64,000 nucleotides of DNA from JBOEGW01 sp050633625 (GCA_050633625.1 JBOEGW010000003.1:124001-188000), one strand, 5' to 3'; numbered from the stretch's first letter, positions 1 through 8,681 are shown. Numbers and translations are program-made. Notes: generated from the letters alone by a model not told the origin.

Positions 1-582
1 CAACTGATCCGGGTGCGAGGCACGGACCTGTGTGCGCCATGCGGATTTTATGTCCTTTATGTCCATGTCCGGCGTGACCCCTAAAATCTCGTAAGGGTCA
101 GGGTCCGCGTCTGGGACAAAACGCGCTTTGAGGGCGCGAAAGCGCGGCGGTTCAATCCCGAAAATTTCGGCCACGGTTTCGAGAAAGGCGTCCTCGCCGG
201 GATGGTATTCGCCATCAGCCATGGCGATATGAAACAGGCCTTCCAGCAGGTCACAGAGCGCCGGATCGCCTTTGCCAAACATATTGGCAACCTTGAGCGC
301 ATAGAGGTCAAACCCGGCAACATCCGTGCGCGCCATGTTAAACACGCGCGCGGTGTTTGCTTCTTGCGCGCGCGGAATCGAGAAGACTTCACGAAAGGCC
401 GAAACTTCATCGCGTGTCACCTGCCCGTCCGCTTTGGCCATTTTCGCGCCCAGCGCAATCACCGCAATCGCGAAACCAACTGAGCGTTCCGGCGGTGTTG
501 AGAGGCGCGCAAAAACCTCCGACAGGCTTTCGCCTTGGCGTAGCGCCGCGAGGGCATCAGAAATTCGGGACCACAAAGACAT
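1..582 (-). CDS. TerB-DnaJ (DjlA-like) co-chaperone, partial
   Basis: The start at 582 is visible and the frame runs off the left edge after 194 codons. Residues about 35-155 form a TerB-like helical domain with two repeats of the acidic type (AKADGQVTRDE and AMADGEYHPGED). A linker leads to the start of a J-domain (DPYEILGVTPD...), where the window ends shortly after HPDQL, so the J-domain HPD motif is present. This order, TerB then DnaJ, is that of DjlA-type co-chaperones that recruit DnaK. No N-terminal membrane anchor is seen, unlike enterobacterial DjlA, so this one is probably cytosolic. The client is unknown. Family assignment is fairly secure; role is inferred. Confidence 0.85.
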   Translation of the reverse strand, partial: MSLWSRISDALAALRQGESLSEVFARLSTPPERSVGFAIAVIALGAKMAKADGQVTRDEVSAFREVFSIPRAQEANTARVFNMARTDVAGFDLYALKVANMFGKGDPALCDLLEGLFHIAMADGEYHPGEDAFLETVAEIFGIEPPRFRALKARFVPDADPDPYEILGVTPDMDIKDIKSAWRTQVRASHPDQL

Positions 583-629
583 GTGCCACCTCTAGCGCGC
601 CCTGCACACATTGTCAGGGTGAAATGGTG

Positions 630-1247
630 TTACCTGAGTGTTTTCAGCCCGCTTTCAGTGCTGATTTCGGCGGTGATTCCAATCGGTCCTTGGCGAAGGC
701 TCACCCGATCATCCGCCAAAAAAGGCGCAAGCGCAGTGCTCAAAGTGCCCGCCTCCGGGTGGCTCAGGGTGAATGAATGAAGGCGCGCACCTTGGTCTGG
801 CAGGTTTGGCGCGGGGCATGGGGTTTCCCATTCAATCAAGGCCGGAAACAGCCCGTCCCATGGCATTTGGCCCTCCTCAGGCACCGAAAGCCGCCAACGA
901 TTTGATCCGCGCGTCACCTGAAGGGGCGCGCCCGCGCCCGCTGGCGCAAGCTCAAGCGCCTTGTCCAAATCTTCCACACGAAGCGCCCAGTTCGTCAGGC
1001 GCGGCGCACCGGCAAAATCATCCAGCCCGTACCACCGGGGGCGTTTTGGGTTGGGTGCGCGCGCATCCACCGCAATCACCTCAAGATAGTCCGTAGCGCC
1101 AAGCGACAAGAGCTGGTTATGGGTGCCCATAACCTCATGCGCACCGCCCGCGCCCATCGGCACTCCCAAGGCGGTCTCCACATGGCGCGCGCCACTCAAC
1201 AAGTCGGGCGCGCTGATGACGATATGATCCAAAGTGGTATTGTGCAT
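630..1247 (-). CDS. VOC/glyoxalase-like domain protein
   Basis: A 205-residue protein starting MHNTTLDHIVISAPDL, the usual opening of a glyoxalase-like (Glyoxalase_3 type) VOC domain. I chose this ATG because the open frame upstream, to 1319, has unlike, Cys/Arg-rich composition. Visible VOC features are the paired H (LDHIVI) and the later LEVIAVD strand; the substrate cannot be told. It lies just downstream of methylmalonyl-CoA mutase, on the same strand, but beyond that gene's terminator. Methylmalonyl-CoA epimerase is also a VOC protein but is shorter (about 135 residues) and has a different sequence pattern, so I do not call it epimerase. Confidence 0.75.
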   Translation of the reverse strand: MHNTTLDHIVISAPDLLSGARHVETALGVPMGAGGAHEVMGTHNQLLSLGATDYLEVIAVDARAPNPKRPRWYGLDDFAGAPRLTNWALRVEDLDKALELAPAGAGAPLQVTRGSNRWRLSVPEEGQMPWDGLFPALIEWETPCPAPNLPDQGARLHSFTLSHPEAGTLSTALAPFLADDRVSLRQGPIGITAEISTESGLKTLR

Positions 1248-1341
1248 GATCAAACCATAGCGCGCACAGCGGCAATGACCAAGCGCGAGACCTAAAGCGC
1301 ACACCCACCAAGAGCACATACCCGCCTAAAGCACATACCCA

Positions 1342-1386
1342 CTGAACAAAAGAAACCCCGGCCCTCCTCCTCCGATGGCCGGGGTT
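1342..1386 (-). terminator. Rho-independent terminator of methylmalonyl-CoA mutase
   Basis: A perfect 10-bp stem (1354-1363 with 1377-1386, AACCCCGGCC/GGCCGGGGTT) encloses a 13-nt loop. Read on the minus strand, it is followed by a T-rich run (TTTCTTTTGTT). It sits about 50 bases behind the mutase stop codon and separates that gene from the VOC protein. Confidence 0.85.
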
Positions 1387-1434
1387 CTCCGAGCTGGGGC
1401 GCTTGCGCGTCGCCCGGCCCGTAACCGTCTCGCG

Positions 1435-3561
1435 TTAGCTGCGTGCTTCGCGGATGAGGCGCAGAATATCTTGGGCGGCTTCCGGGATATTCGTCCCCGG
1501 CCCAAAGATCGCTTTCACGCCTGCTTTTTGCAAAAACTCATAATCTTGCTGCGGGATAACACCACCGCAGATCACGAGAATGTCCTGAGCGCCTTGTTCT
1601 TTCAAGGCCTCAATGAGCTTGGGCGCCAAAGTTTTGTGCCCCGCCGCCTGCGAAGAAATGCCAACCACATGCACATCATTGTCGACAGCATCCTGCGCGG
1701 CCTCTTCCGGGGTTTGGAACAACGGCCCAACATCGACATCAAAACCAATGTCCGCAAAGGCGGTGGCGATGACTTTCGCGCCCCGGTCATGGCCATCCTG
1801 ACCCATTTTCACCACCAACATGCGCGGGCGGCGCCCTTCATCCTTGGCAAAATCCTCAACCGATTTTTGGATGGCTGCGAACCCTTCGTCGCCTTCATAG
1901 GCAGCGCCATAAACCCCAGCGAGGGTTTTGACCTCGGCGCGGTGGCGGCCAAATTCTTCTTCCATCGCCATTGAAATTTCTCCTACAGTGGCGCGCGCTC
2001 GCGCCGCTTCAACAGCGCCTTCGAGCAGGTTGCCGCCCTCTTTGGCGCGCCGTGTCAGCTCGGAAAGCGCTGCCGAACACGCCGCTTCATCCCGGGTTTC
2101 CCGAATGGTTTTCAAGCGTGCCACCTGCGACTCGCGCACGGCGACGTTGTCCACGTCCAAAATGTCGATGGGGTCTTGCTTGTCGAGTTTGTACTTATTG
2201 ACCCCAACGATCACCTCATCGCCGCGATCAATCATCGCCTGACGTTTGGCGGCGCTTTCCTCGATGCGCAGTTTTGGCATCCCCGAGGCCACAGCCTTTG
2301 TCATGCCGCCCATGTCTTCGACTTCTTTGATCAGTTCCCAGGCCTGTTCGGCCAACTCATGGGTCAGGCTTTCGACATAGTACGACCCGGCCAACGGATC
2401 GACCACGTTCGTTACGCCCGTTTCTTCCTGCAATATAAGCTGCGTGTTGCGCGCGATGCGGGCCGAGAACTCTGTGGGCAGCGCAATCGCCTCATCCAGC
2501 GCGTTGGTGTGCAAGGATTGTGTGCCGCCCAGCGCCGCGCTCATGGCCTCATAAGCGGTGCGCACCACGTTGTTATAAGGGTCTTGTTCTTGCAACGACA
2601 CGCCAGAGGTTTGGCAGTGGGTGCGCAGCATTTTGGAGCGTTCGTTTTGCGCGCCGAATTCTTCCATGATCCGGTACCAGAGCAAACGTGCGGCGCGCAG
2701 TTTCGCCGCTTCCATGAAGAAATTCATCCCAATGGCGAAGAAGAACGAGAGCCGCCCGGCGAATTTGTCAACATCCATGCCTGCCTCAATCGCCGCGCGC
2801 ACATATTCGCGCCCATCGGCCAGAGTGAAGGCAAGCTCTTGCACGAGGTTCGCGCCCGCCTCTTGCATGTGGTAGCCGGAAATCGAAATCGAGTTGAATT
2901 TCGGCATTTCGTTCGAGGTGTATTCGATGATGTCCGAAATGATCCGCATCGACGGTTCAGGCGGGTAAATATAGGTGTTGCGCACCATGAATTCTTTGAG
3001 AATGTCGTTTTGGATGGTGCCCGCCAGCAGCGATTTGTCGTGGCCTTGCTCTTGTCCAGCAACGATGAAATTCGCCAAAATCGGTATCACGGCGCCGTTC
3101 ATGGTCATCGACACAGACACCTTATCGAGGGGAATGCCGTCAAACAGGATTTTCATGTCCTCAACTGAGTCAATCGCAACGCCCGCCTTGCCGACATCGC
3201 CAACAACGCGTTCGTGGTCGCTGTCATAGCCACGGTGTGTAGCCAGATCGAAAGCCACCGACACCCCTTGCTGCCCGGCGGCGAGGTTCTTGCGATAGAA
3301 GGCATTGGATTCTTCGGCCGTGGAGAATCCGGCATATTGGCGCACAGTCCATGGCCGTCCGGCATACATCGTTGCCTTGACCCCGCGTGTGAAGGGGCCA
3401 ACACCGGGCACACCGCCCATATGCGGCAGGTCTTTGGTGTCCTCAGCTGTATAAAGCGGCTTCACCTCGATCCCTTCGAGCGTGTTCCAGGTCAAATCGT
3501 CCAAGCTGCGCCCGCGCAGTTCTTTTTCGGCCAACTCTTTCCAGATTTCAGTGTCGCTCAT
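1435..3561 (-). CDS. scpA: Methylmalonyl-CoA mutase, single-chain (adenosylcobalamin)
   Basis: A 708-residue mutase that converts (R)-methylmalonyl-CoA to succinyl-CoA, the last step of propionyl-CoA assimilation. The N-terminal TIM-barrel carries the family sequence around RPWTVRQYAGFSTAEESNAF and the substrate pocket region. The C-terminal cobalamin domain shows DGHDRG, with the histidine that ligates cobalt near residue 591, and later GGVIP. Length matches the catalytic subunit of homodimeric or large-chain bacterial enzymes. The start ATG has AAGGAGAAC upstream. A transcription unit of its own is likely, because a strong terminator follows and more than 2 kb of other genes separate it from pccA. 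No B12 riboswitch is apparent in its 100-bp leader. Confidence 0.97.
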   Translation of the reverse strand: MSDTEIWKELAEKELRGRSLDDLTWNTLEGIEVKPLYTAEDTKDLPHMGGVPGVGPFTRGVKATMYAGRPWTVRQYAGFSTAEESNAFYRKNLAAGQQGVSVAFDLATHRGYDSDHERVVGDVGKAGVAIDSVEDMKILFDGIPLDKVSVSMTMNGAVIPILANFIVAGQEQGHDKSLLAGTIQNDILKEFMVRNTYIYPPEPSMRIISDIIEYTSNEMPKFNSISISGYHMQEAGANLVQELAFTLADGREYVRAAIEAGMDVDKFAGRLSFFFAIGMNFFMEAAKLRAARLLWYRIMEEFGAQNERSKMLRTHCQTSGVSLQEQDPYNNVVRTAYEAMSAALGGTQSLHTNALDEAIALPTEFSARIARNTQLILQEETGVTNVVDPLAGSYYVESLTHELAEQAWELIKEVEDMGGMTKAVASGMPKLRIEESAAKRQAMIDRGDEVIVGVNKYKLDKQDPIDILDVDNVAVRESQVARLKTIRETRDEAACSAALSELTRRAKEGGNLLEGAVEAARARATVGEISMAMEEEFGRHRAEVKTLAGVYGAAYEGDEGFAAIQKSVEDFAKDEGRRPRMLVVKMGQDGHDRGAKVIATAFADIGFDVDVGPLFQTPEEAAQDAVDNDVHVVGISSQAAGHKTLAPKLIEALKEQGAQDILVICGGVIPQQDYEFLQKAGVKAIFGPGTNIPEAAQDILRLIREARS

Positions 3562-3662
3562 GGCTGTTCTCCTTGGCTGTGCCCCAGTGGGGAAACATAT
3601 TTCTGGGCATCAAATCGCGGCGCGCCCTTTGTCTTGGCTCGCCCAGCCCCTATATGTAGGGA

Positions 3663-4121
3663 ATGGGAAAATTTCTGTTCAATATCCGTCATCTGCTCGC
3701 CACCACCGCCGTGATAGGCAGCCTGTCGGGCGGCGCTGTTGCGCAAACCGTTACGCCTGAACCCTTGGTGATCCTTGAGGCCAGCAGCGACACAACGCTG
3801 AGCGCGTTCCATTGGGTTGCACGCCCTTTGGTGGTCTTCGCGGACAGCCCGTTTGACCCCAATTTTGTGCAGCAAATGGAGCTGATTGAGGCGGAGGCGG
3901 CGCGGCTTGCGGAGCGCGATGTTGTGGTGATTGTCGACACCGACCCCAGCCTTGAGACCCTTGTGCGCGAAGAGTTGCGGCCGCGTGGCTTTGACCTCGT
4001 TTTGATTGGCAAAGACGGGCAGAAATACCTGCGCAAACCCTTTCCTTGGGACGTGCGCGAAATCAGCCGTTCGATCGACAAAATGCCTCTGCGCCAGCAA
4101 GAAATGCGCGATCGGCGCTAG
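3663..4121 (+). CDS. Secreted DUF4174-like protein
   Basis: A 152-residue protein with a signal peptide (about residues 1-28, ending GGAVAQ). The mature part has alternating hydrophobic strands, PLVVFADSP, VVVIVDTDP and FDLVLIGKDG. This pattern fits the DUF4174 family, which is thought to adopt a thioredoxin-like fold. No CxxC redox pair is present, so a thiol-disulfide role is unlikely. The sequence ends in a basic tail. It is divergent from the mutase gene with about 100 bp between. Role unknown; the periplasmic location is inferred from the signal sequence. Confidence 0.72.
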   Translation: MGKFLFNIRHLLATTAVIGSLSGGAVAQTVTPEPLVILEASSDTTLSAFHWVARPLVVFADSPFDPNFVQQMELIEAEAARLAERDVVVIVDTDPSLETLVREELRPRGFDLVLIGKDGQKYLRKPFPWDVREISRSIDKMPLRQQEMRDRR

Positions 4122-4141
4122 GATGTCTTTGCGCGCAGCTC

Positions 4142-5014
4142 TCATGCCGCCAGCCCCTCTTGGCTGAGGAATGTAACGTCCTCATATCCACGCGAAAGCG
4201 CGGCGAGATCGGCGCTGTAACGCGTTGCCATCTCGTCACGCGCGCTTCGATCAAAGCCCTCAAAAGGCGCCAGGTCCGGCCCCTCGCCCGCCGCAACAAG
4301 GGCCGACAACTTGCTTTCCCAAATGTCAGGGTTGGCTTTGCGCAGCGCATAAAGCTGCGGGATTGCCTTTGGCCCAAGCGAGGGATTCACCTGACCGGGG
4401 CGCGCAGCCATATCAGTGGTCTCGCGATCAATCATACGACAAGCGATTTCAAGCTCACGTCCGCGCAAGGCTTCGCGCGGCCACACCAGAATGTCCGCAT
4501 CCGGAAACACCTCGCGCAGATCATCCACCAGATCTAGCCAGCCTCGACGCGCCCCCACCATGCCCGGCGCGAGCGCCTCGAAGGGCGGCAATAGCGAGCG
4601 CGCAATGACATAGGCGTATGAGGACAACCAGTAGCTTTCATAGTCGCGAAGCCCGAGCGCAATACGCCTGGGCAGAACCGGAAACAAATCGCGCAGGAAT
4701 GTCATCCGGCCTTTGGCGCGGTCATAAAATTCGCCATGCACCATATTCACGTTCATCTGGCCGATCATGTTTTCCTCAGAGATCACCAGTTGCGCCGCAG
4801 CCGTTGCCTCCACCTCACGCGCCATCGCCGTTTTTTCTGGCCCTGTGGGGCGCTGGCCTCGACGGCACACAAACGCATCCATTTGCCGCAAATCGAGCGG
4901 GGTCCAAACCACCCTCCCCTCAGCGCGCAAGAGATCATGATTGGCAGAAAGCGTTTGCTCCACCGCTGTCGATCCCGTGCGATGCGCGCCGATATGGAGG
5001 ATGATGTCGGTCAT
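4142..5014 (-). CDS. Sulfotransferase-like P-loop protein
   Basis: A 290-residue protein beginning MTDIILHIGAHRTGSTAVEQ, the 5'-phosphosulfate-binding loop (HRTGST) typical of PAPS-dependent sulfotransferases and related P-loop proteins. Later segments (RIALGLRDYESYWLSSYAY, ILVWPREAL) match the 3'-phosphate-binding region, where an Arg and Ser are expected. The ATG at 5014 is preferred because the motif follows at once; an ATG four codons upstream is possible. The acceptor substrate is unknown; in roseobacters such genes are often linked to surface polysaccharides, but no polysaccharide genes are near. It converges on the DUF4174-like gene. Confidence 0.68.
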   Translation of the reverse strand: MTDIILHIGAHRTGSTAVEQTLSANHDLLRAEGRVVWTPLDLRQMDAFVCRRGQRPTGPEKTAMAREVEATAAAQLVISEENMIGQMNVNMVHGEFYDRAKGRMTFLRDLFPVLPRRIALGLRDYESYWLSSYAYVIARSLLPPFEALAPGMVGARRGWLDLVDDLREVFPDADILVWPREALRGRELEIACRMIDRETTDMAARPGQVNPSLGPKAIPQLYALRKANPDIWESKLSALVAAGEGPDLAPFEGFDRSARDEMATRYSADLAALSRGYEDVTFLSQEGLAA

Positions 5015-5122
5015 TGGCCCGCCCAACGCATGAAAGAGCGATTAACCGGCCGCGCGCCTTGCCCATTGAATTTGGGACGGCGCAGGGCTACATATTGGGC
5101 ATAGCACTGAGGAAGAAGAGAC

Positions 5123-5194
5123 ATGGACAAACCTGACATTCCCCTCACACCCGTTCCTGTTTCAGGTCGCGGAGGTCCGCGTCCGGGCTACTAG
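5123..5194 (+). other. Possible 23-codon ORF with good ribosome-binding site
   Basis: An ATG follows a purine-rich Shine-Dalgarno-like run (GAGGAAGAAGAGAC). It opens a 23-codon frame, MDKPDIPLTPVPVSG..., ending in TAG. It overlaps the 3' end of the minus-strand gene at 5145-5957. It may be a remnant 5' end of a gene, a leader peptide, or chance. Confidence 0.2.
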
Positions 5195-5957
5195 GGGCAG
5201 TCGCGCCGCGCGCTTGGCTTTGTGCGATGAATGCATCGGCCGCCGCTTCACTTTCGCTATATTTTTCAATCAGTTTCAGCGCGTATGTGCCTAGCTCATA
5301 GGCGCGCACCCGCATCAAAGCGTAGTCGCGATACATGGCGATCCGGCGCGGTTGCTCAAGTCTTTGAAACCGCGGGCCGCGCATGTCCTCGGCAAAGGAC
5401 TGCATCCCCGAGATCAACGAGTAATAGGCAACAATCGGATCGATGGTTTGGCGCGGGAGCACGTTAATTCCGTTGAGGATGTCAAGATACACACGGTCAT
5501 GATGTTCGCGCGGCACGAAGGGGGCGAACTCTGGGTCATCCTCCATACGCGCCAAAATGTCTGAAACAATCTCCTCCGCCTCGCCCCCCCCATAAAGCGC
5601 TTCGAGCGTGTGACGGATTTCGGCAAACAGCGCCTTATGGGTGTCGCGCAGCCGCTCGGCCTTGTCCTGCGCGCGGTCAAGCTGCGCGAAAATCGCCGTC
5701 GTCAGCCAGCCGCCCGCAATCACACCGCCCGCGATGAGCGCCGCCCAGATGCGTTCGTCGAGATCCGGAAACAGCCCTTTGATAACGGCCAGCGCCAGCG
5801 CTCCAAGACAGAGAAGCGGCAAGGCTACGAACAGAACGAAACGGATATAAACCCGCCCCGCGACTTGCCCATCTGGCTGGTAGGCATACCAAGCCCCAGC
5901 AAGCGCGAGCAGAGCCGCGCCTCCCAAAACCCAGTTATGCCCCAGCGAAACGGTCAT
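5145..5957 (-). CDS. Membrane protein of unknown function
   Basis: A 270-residue protein with three hydrophobic segments in the first 90 residues (about 10-26, 38-60, 70-88). A long soluble, charged, mostly helical part follows, rich in Glu and Arg (AQDKAERLRDTHKALFAEIRHTLEALYGGG...). I do not recognise the family. The layout suggests an inner-membrane anchor with a cytosolic helical domain. It starts only 5 bases from the pccA stop codon on the same strand, so it is likely co-transcribed with pccA. Neighbours give no clear functional hint. Confidence 0.7.
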   Translation of the reverse strand: MTVSLGHNWVLGGAALLALAGAWYAYQPDGQVAGRVYIRFVLFVALPLLCLGALALAVIKGLFPDLDERIWAALIAGGVIAGGWLTTAIFAQLDRAQDKAERLRDTHKALFAEIRHTLEALYGGGEAEEIVSDILARMEDDPEFAPFVPREHHDRVYLDILNGINVLPRQTIDPIVAYYSLISGMQSFAEDMRGPRFQRLEQPRRIAMYRDYALMRVRAYELGTYALKLIEKYSESEAAADAFIAQSQARGATAPSSPDADLRDLKQERV

Positions 5958-5961
5958 GCGA

Positions 5962-7962
5962 TCATTCGAACTCCATGATCACCTCATCCACCGCAAGGCT
6001 GTCGCCCGCGCCGGCGTTGATTTTGGTGACGATGGATTTCTTCTCAGCCCGCAAGATGTTCTCCATTTTCATGGCTTCAATCGTGCAAAGGGCTTGGCCG
6101 TCTTGAACTTCGTCGCCCACTTCCACGTCGATTTTCACAACCAAACCCGGCATTGGGCAAAGCAGCATTTTCGAGGTGTCTGGTGGCAGTTTTTCCGGCA
6201 TCAGCTGCGCCAACTCAAAGGCACGCGGCGTCCGCACATGCACCTTGAGGTCCGCACCGCGCGACCGGATGCGGAACCCACTCGTGATCTTGCCAACCTT
6301 GATGACCAGCGGCGCGCCATCGACGTCCAACACCGCCAATTGATCACCCGGCGTCCAACCGGAGGCCACGCGCAGGGATGTGCCGTCTTCAAAGGCCACG
6401 GACGATCCGTCTTTGTCCGCCGTGATCACAACCGGGTAGTTTTCCCCTTGCAAGGACACGACCCAATCCTGGCCCACAACCCGTTCGTGGTTGTTCATGC
6501 GACCGGAAACACGGGTGCGGCGAATTTCGGCAACGCGGTACATGGCTGCGGCAGCGGCGGCGATGCGTTTGAGTGCGTCGCTTTCCAGCGTAACGCCTTC
6601 AAATCCTTCGGGATATTCCTCCTCGATAAAGGCGGTGGTCATGTTGCCGGAGGTGAATTTCGGATGATCATAAACCGCTGAAAGGAACGGCAAATTGTGA
6701 CCAATTCCCTCAAGCTCAAACCCGTCGAGCGCGTTGCGCATATGTTCAATCGCACTGGCGCGATCTGGCCCCCATGTGCAAAGTTTGGCGATCATCGGGT
6801 CATAATACATCGAGATTTCGCCGCCCTCATAAACGCCAGTGTCATTGCGCACGATATGATCCGGCGTGACTATTTCTTCTGGCGGACGATAGCGTGTCAA
6901 ACGGCCAATAGAGGGCAGGAAACCACGATAGGGGTCTTCGGCGTAGAGGCGGCTTTCCATCGCCCAACCGTTGATCTTTACGTCATCCTGCGTGATCGAC
7001 AGCGGCTCGCCATTGGCGATGCGGATCATCTGCTCCACAAGGTCAACACCTGTGATAAGCTCCGTCACGGGGTGTTCCACCTGAAGGCGGGTGTTCATTT
7101 CGAGGAAATAGAAATTCTTGTCGCCGTCGACGATGAATTCCACGGTGCCCGCCGAGGTGTAGCCCACCGCCTGCGCCAGCGCGACCGATTGCTCGCCCAT
7201 GGCTTTGCGGGTCGCCTCGTCCAAGAATGGGCTTGGCGCTTCCTCAATAACCTTCTGATTGCGGCGCTGGATCGAACATTCGCGCTCGGCCAGATAGATG
7301 CCGTTGCCATGCGCATCACAAAGCACCTGAATTTCGATGTGGCGCGGCTGGGTGACGAATTTCTCGATGAAAATCCGGTCATCACCAAAGGAGCTTGCCG
7401 CCTCGTTCTTGGACGATTGAAACCCTTCGCGCGCCTCCTCGTCATTCCAAGCGATCCGCATGCCCTTGCCGCCGCCGCCAGCGGAGGCTTTGATCATGAC
7501 GGGATAGCCAATTTCATTGGAGATTTTGACAGCTTCATCCGCGTCCTCAATCAGCCCCATATAGCCGGGAACCGTGCTGACATCGGCGTCTTGAGCGATT
7601 TTTTTGGAGGTGATCTTGTCGCCCATCGCTTCAATCGCGCCTTTGGGCGGGCCAACAAACGCAACGCCTTCGGCTTCAAGCGCCTCGGCAAATTTGGCAT
7701 TCTCCGACAAAAATCCGTACCCGGGGTGCACGGCTTCGGCGCCGGTTTGACGGATGGCATCCATCACCTTGTCGATGACGATATAGGATTGGTTGGCGGG
7801 TGGCGGGCCGATATGGACAGCTTCATCCGCCATGGACACATGCAACGCATTGCGATCCGCGTCCGAGTAAATGGCGACCGTCTTGATCCCCATTTTTTGT
7901 GCCGATTTGATGACCCGGCACGCGATTTCGCCGCGGTTGGCAATCAGGATCTTTTTGAACAT
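5962..7962 (-). CDS. pccA: Propionyl-CoA carboxylase alpha subunit (biotin carboxylase + BCCP)
   Basis: A 666-residue subunit that carboxylates biotin with ATP and bicarbonate and presents it to PccB. Order: biotin carboxylase N-domain (MFKKILIANRGEIACRVI), ATP-grasp domain with the glycine-rich loop KASAGGGGKGMR near residue 160 and the active-site RLQVEHPVTE segment, BC C-domain, a PCC-type BT linker, and the biotinyl domain with EAMKMEN. The biotinylated Lys is residue 632. The BT linker and length separate it from acetyl-CoA carboxylase AccC. It is followed within 5 bases by a membrane-protein gene. Confidence 0.97.
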   Translation of the reverse strand: MFKKILIANRGEIACRVIKSAQKMGIKTVAIYSDADRNALHVSMADEAVHIGPPPANQSYIVIDKVMDAIRQTGAEAVHPGYGFLSENAKFAEALEAEGVAFVGPPKGAIEAMGDKITSKKIAQDADVSTVPGYMGLIEDADEAVKISNEIGYPVMIKASAGGGGKGMRIAWNDEEAREGFQSSKNEAASSFGDDRIFIEKFVTQPRHIEIQVLCDAHGNGIYLAERECSIQRRNQKVIEEAPSPFLDEATRKAMGEQSVALAQAVGYTSAGTVEFIVDGDKNFYFLEMNTRLQVEHPVTELITGVDLVEQMIRIANGEPLSITQDDVKINGWAMESRLYAEDPYRGFLPSIGRLTRYRPPEEIVTPDHIVRNDTGVYEGGEISMYYDPMIAKLCTWGPDRASAIEHMRNALDGFELEGIGHNLPFLSAVYDHPKFTSGNMTTAFIEEEYPEGFEGVTLESDALKRIAAAAAAMYRVAEIRRTRVSGRMNNHERVVGQDWVVSLQGENYPVVITADKDGSSVAFEDGTSLRVASGWTPGDQLAVLDVDGAPLVIKVGKITSGFRIRSRGADLKVHVRTPRAFELAQLMPEKLPPDTSKMLLCPMPGLVVKIDVEVGDEVQDGQALCTIEAMKMENILRAEKKSIVTKINAGAGDSLAVDEVIMEFE

Positions 7963-8275
7963 ATCCGTCCCCCTTCGTCTCGTATGGGCAGCTTGAGCGC
8001 TGCGAATTTTGGATGCGTTTTGGCGCGCTCGACCCGTACCAAAGCAGGTGCAGGGAGCCGCGCAAAGAAAAGGCCCGACCCAGACCGCAAAGGGTCCGAG
8101 CCGGGCTGAAGGGGAAGGGTAACGGTTTGTCTAAACCAGGCAGTTGCTAGGGATAGTGCCCCTGCCATAGGAGGAAGATAAGCAGCAAATTTGCCCGCAC
8201 AATAGCCCGCAATTGTCTGCGCGCTGGAATGCGCCAAAGCTTGCTTAATTTTGGCAGAGGCAGGCAAAAACATGC
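7963..8275. other. Non-coding stretch between pccA and the upstream gene
   Basis: These 313 bases carry the terminator at 8066-8106 and presumably the pccA promoter between it and the start codon at 7962. A palindrome GCAAATTTGC lies near 8183-8192. A minus-strand frame running through the terminator is treated as unlikely to be coding. Confidence 0.5.
8066..8106 (-). terminator. Strand-specific Rho-independent terminator upstream of pccA
   Basis: On the minus strand RNA a 14-bp stem forms from 8093-8106 with 8073-8086, including three G-U wobble pairs, with a 6-nt loop and then UUUUCUUUG. On the plus strand the same three positions are A-C mismatches, so only minus-strand transcripts fold well. 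It lies about 170 bases after the stop of the 8276-8680 gene and about 100 bases before pccA. It may end the upstream operon or act as an attenuator in the pccA leader. Confidence 0.75.
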
Positions 8276-8680
8276 TCATTCGTCCCATTCATCCTCGTCG
8301 TCTTCAGGCCAATCTTGCGTCTCGGCAAAGACTTCTGGGAAGTTGGCCTCGGCAAGTTTGACATTGATCTTGAGCATCGCCTCATAAGACGCCGGATCAA
8401 ACGGGTCTTCCGCCGGAATCACTTCGCGCTCAAACAGCCAATTCAAGCGACCTGCATCCAAATTGCCGCGCTCAAACGGCTCCTCGCCAAAGGCCTCCCA
8501 CAACGCGGCCATGAAACCGGCATCCGCGCGTCGATCTGGCGGACGACGATCGGCAAACCGCTCGCGCGCTTTGAGTGGCGTCGCCCCCGTTTTGGACGCG
8601 CGGCGCAATACGAACTGATAATCCGTGCCCGGAAGACGCCCGGGAAAGCCGCGATGTTTGAGCATGTAAGGCAACGCCAT
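8276..8680 (-). CDS. Small acidic-tailed protein, unknown function
   Basis: A 134-residue protein starting MALPYMLKHRGFPGRLPG. The start at 8680 is chosen because GGGAGG precedes it by about 9 bases and it abuts the stop of the upstream gene at 8682, giving translational coupling. The middle is Arg-rich (RRPPDRRADAGF) and the end strongly acidic (EDDEDEWDE). No domain is recognised. It sits in the pccB-to-pccA interval on the same strand, in an apparent two-gene unit with the secreted protein before it. Confidence 0.6.
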   Translation of the reverse strand: MALPYMLKHRGFPGRLPGTDYQFVLRRASKTGATPLKARERFADRRPPDRRADAGFMAALWEAFGEEPFERGNLDAGRLNWLFEREVIPAEDPFDPASYEAMLKINVKLAEANFPEVFAETQDWPEDDEDEWDE

Positions 8681-8681
8681 A

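Noticed and set aside
2176..3168. Long plus-strand frame of 330 codons opposite methylmalonyl-CoA mutase
   Set aside because: It is the antisense shadow of the mutase gene, rich in His, Arg and Phe as expected for an antisense frame.
3590..3645. Possible fourth copy of the dispersed repeat (CCCCAGTGGGG ... ATATTTCTGGG)
   Set aside because: Only the hairpin and a short ATATTT stretch agree; the rest is too different to count.
3562..3662. Cobalamin riboswitch before methylmalonyl-CoA mutase
   Set aside because: The leader is too short and has no B12-box-like sequence.
6697..8109. 470-codon plus-strand frame opposite pccA
   Set aside because: Antisense shadow of pccA; no domain, wrong codon composition.
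7944..8288. Open minus-strand frame of 114 codons upstream of pccA
   Set aside because: It runs through a clear terminator hairpin and into the pccA start; no family resemblance. The first part is kept only as a low-interest observation.
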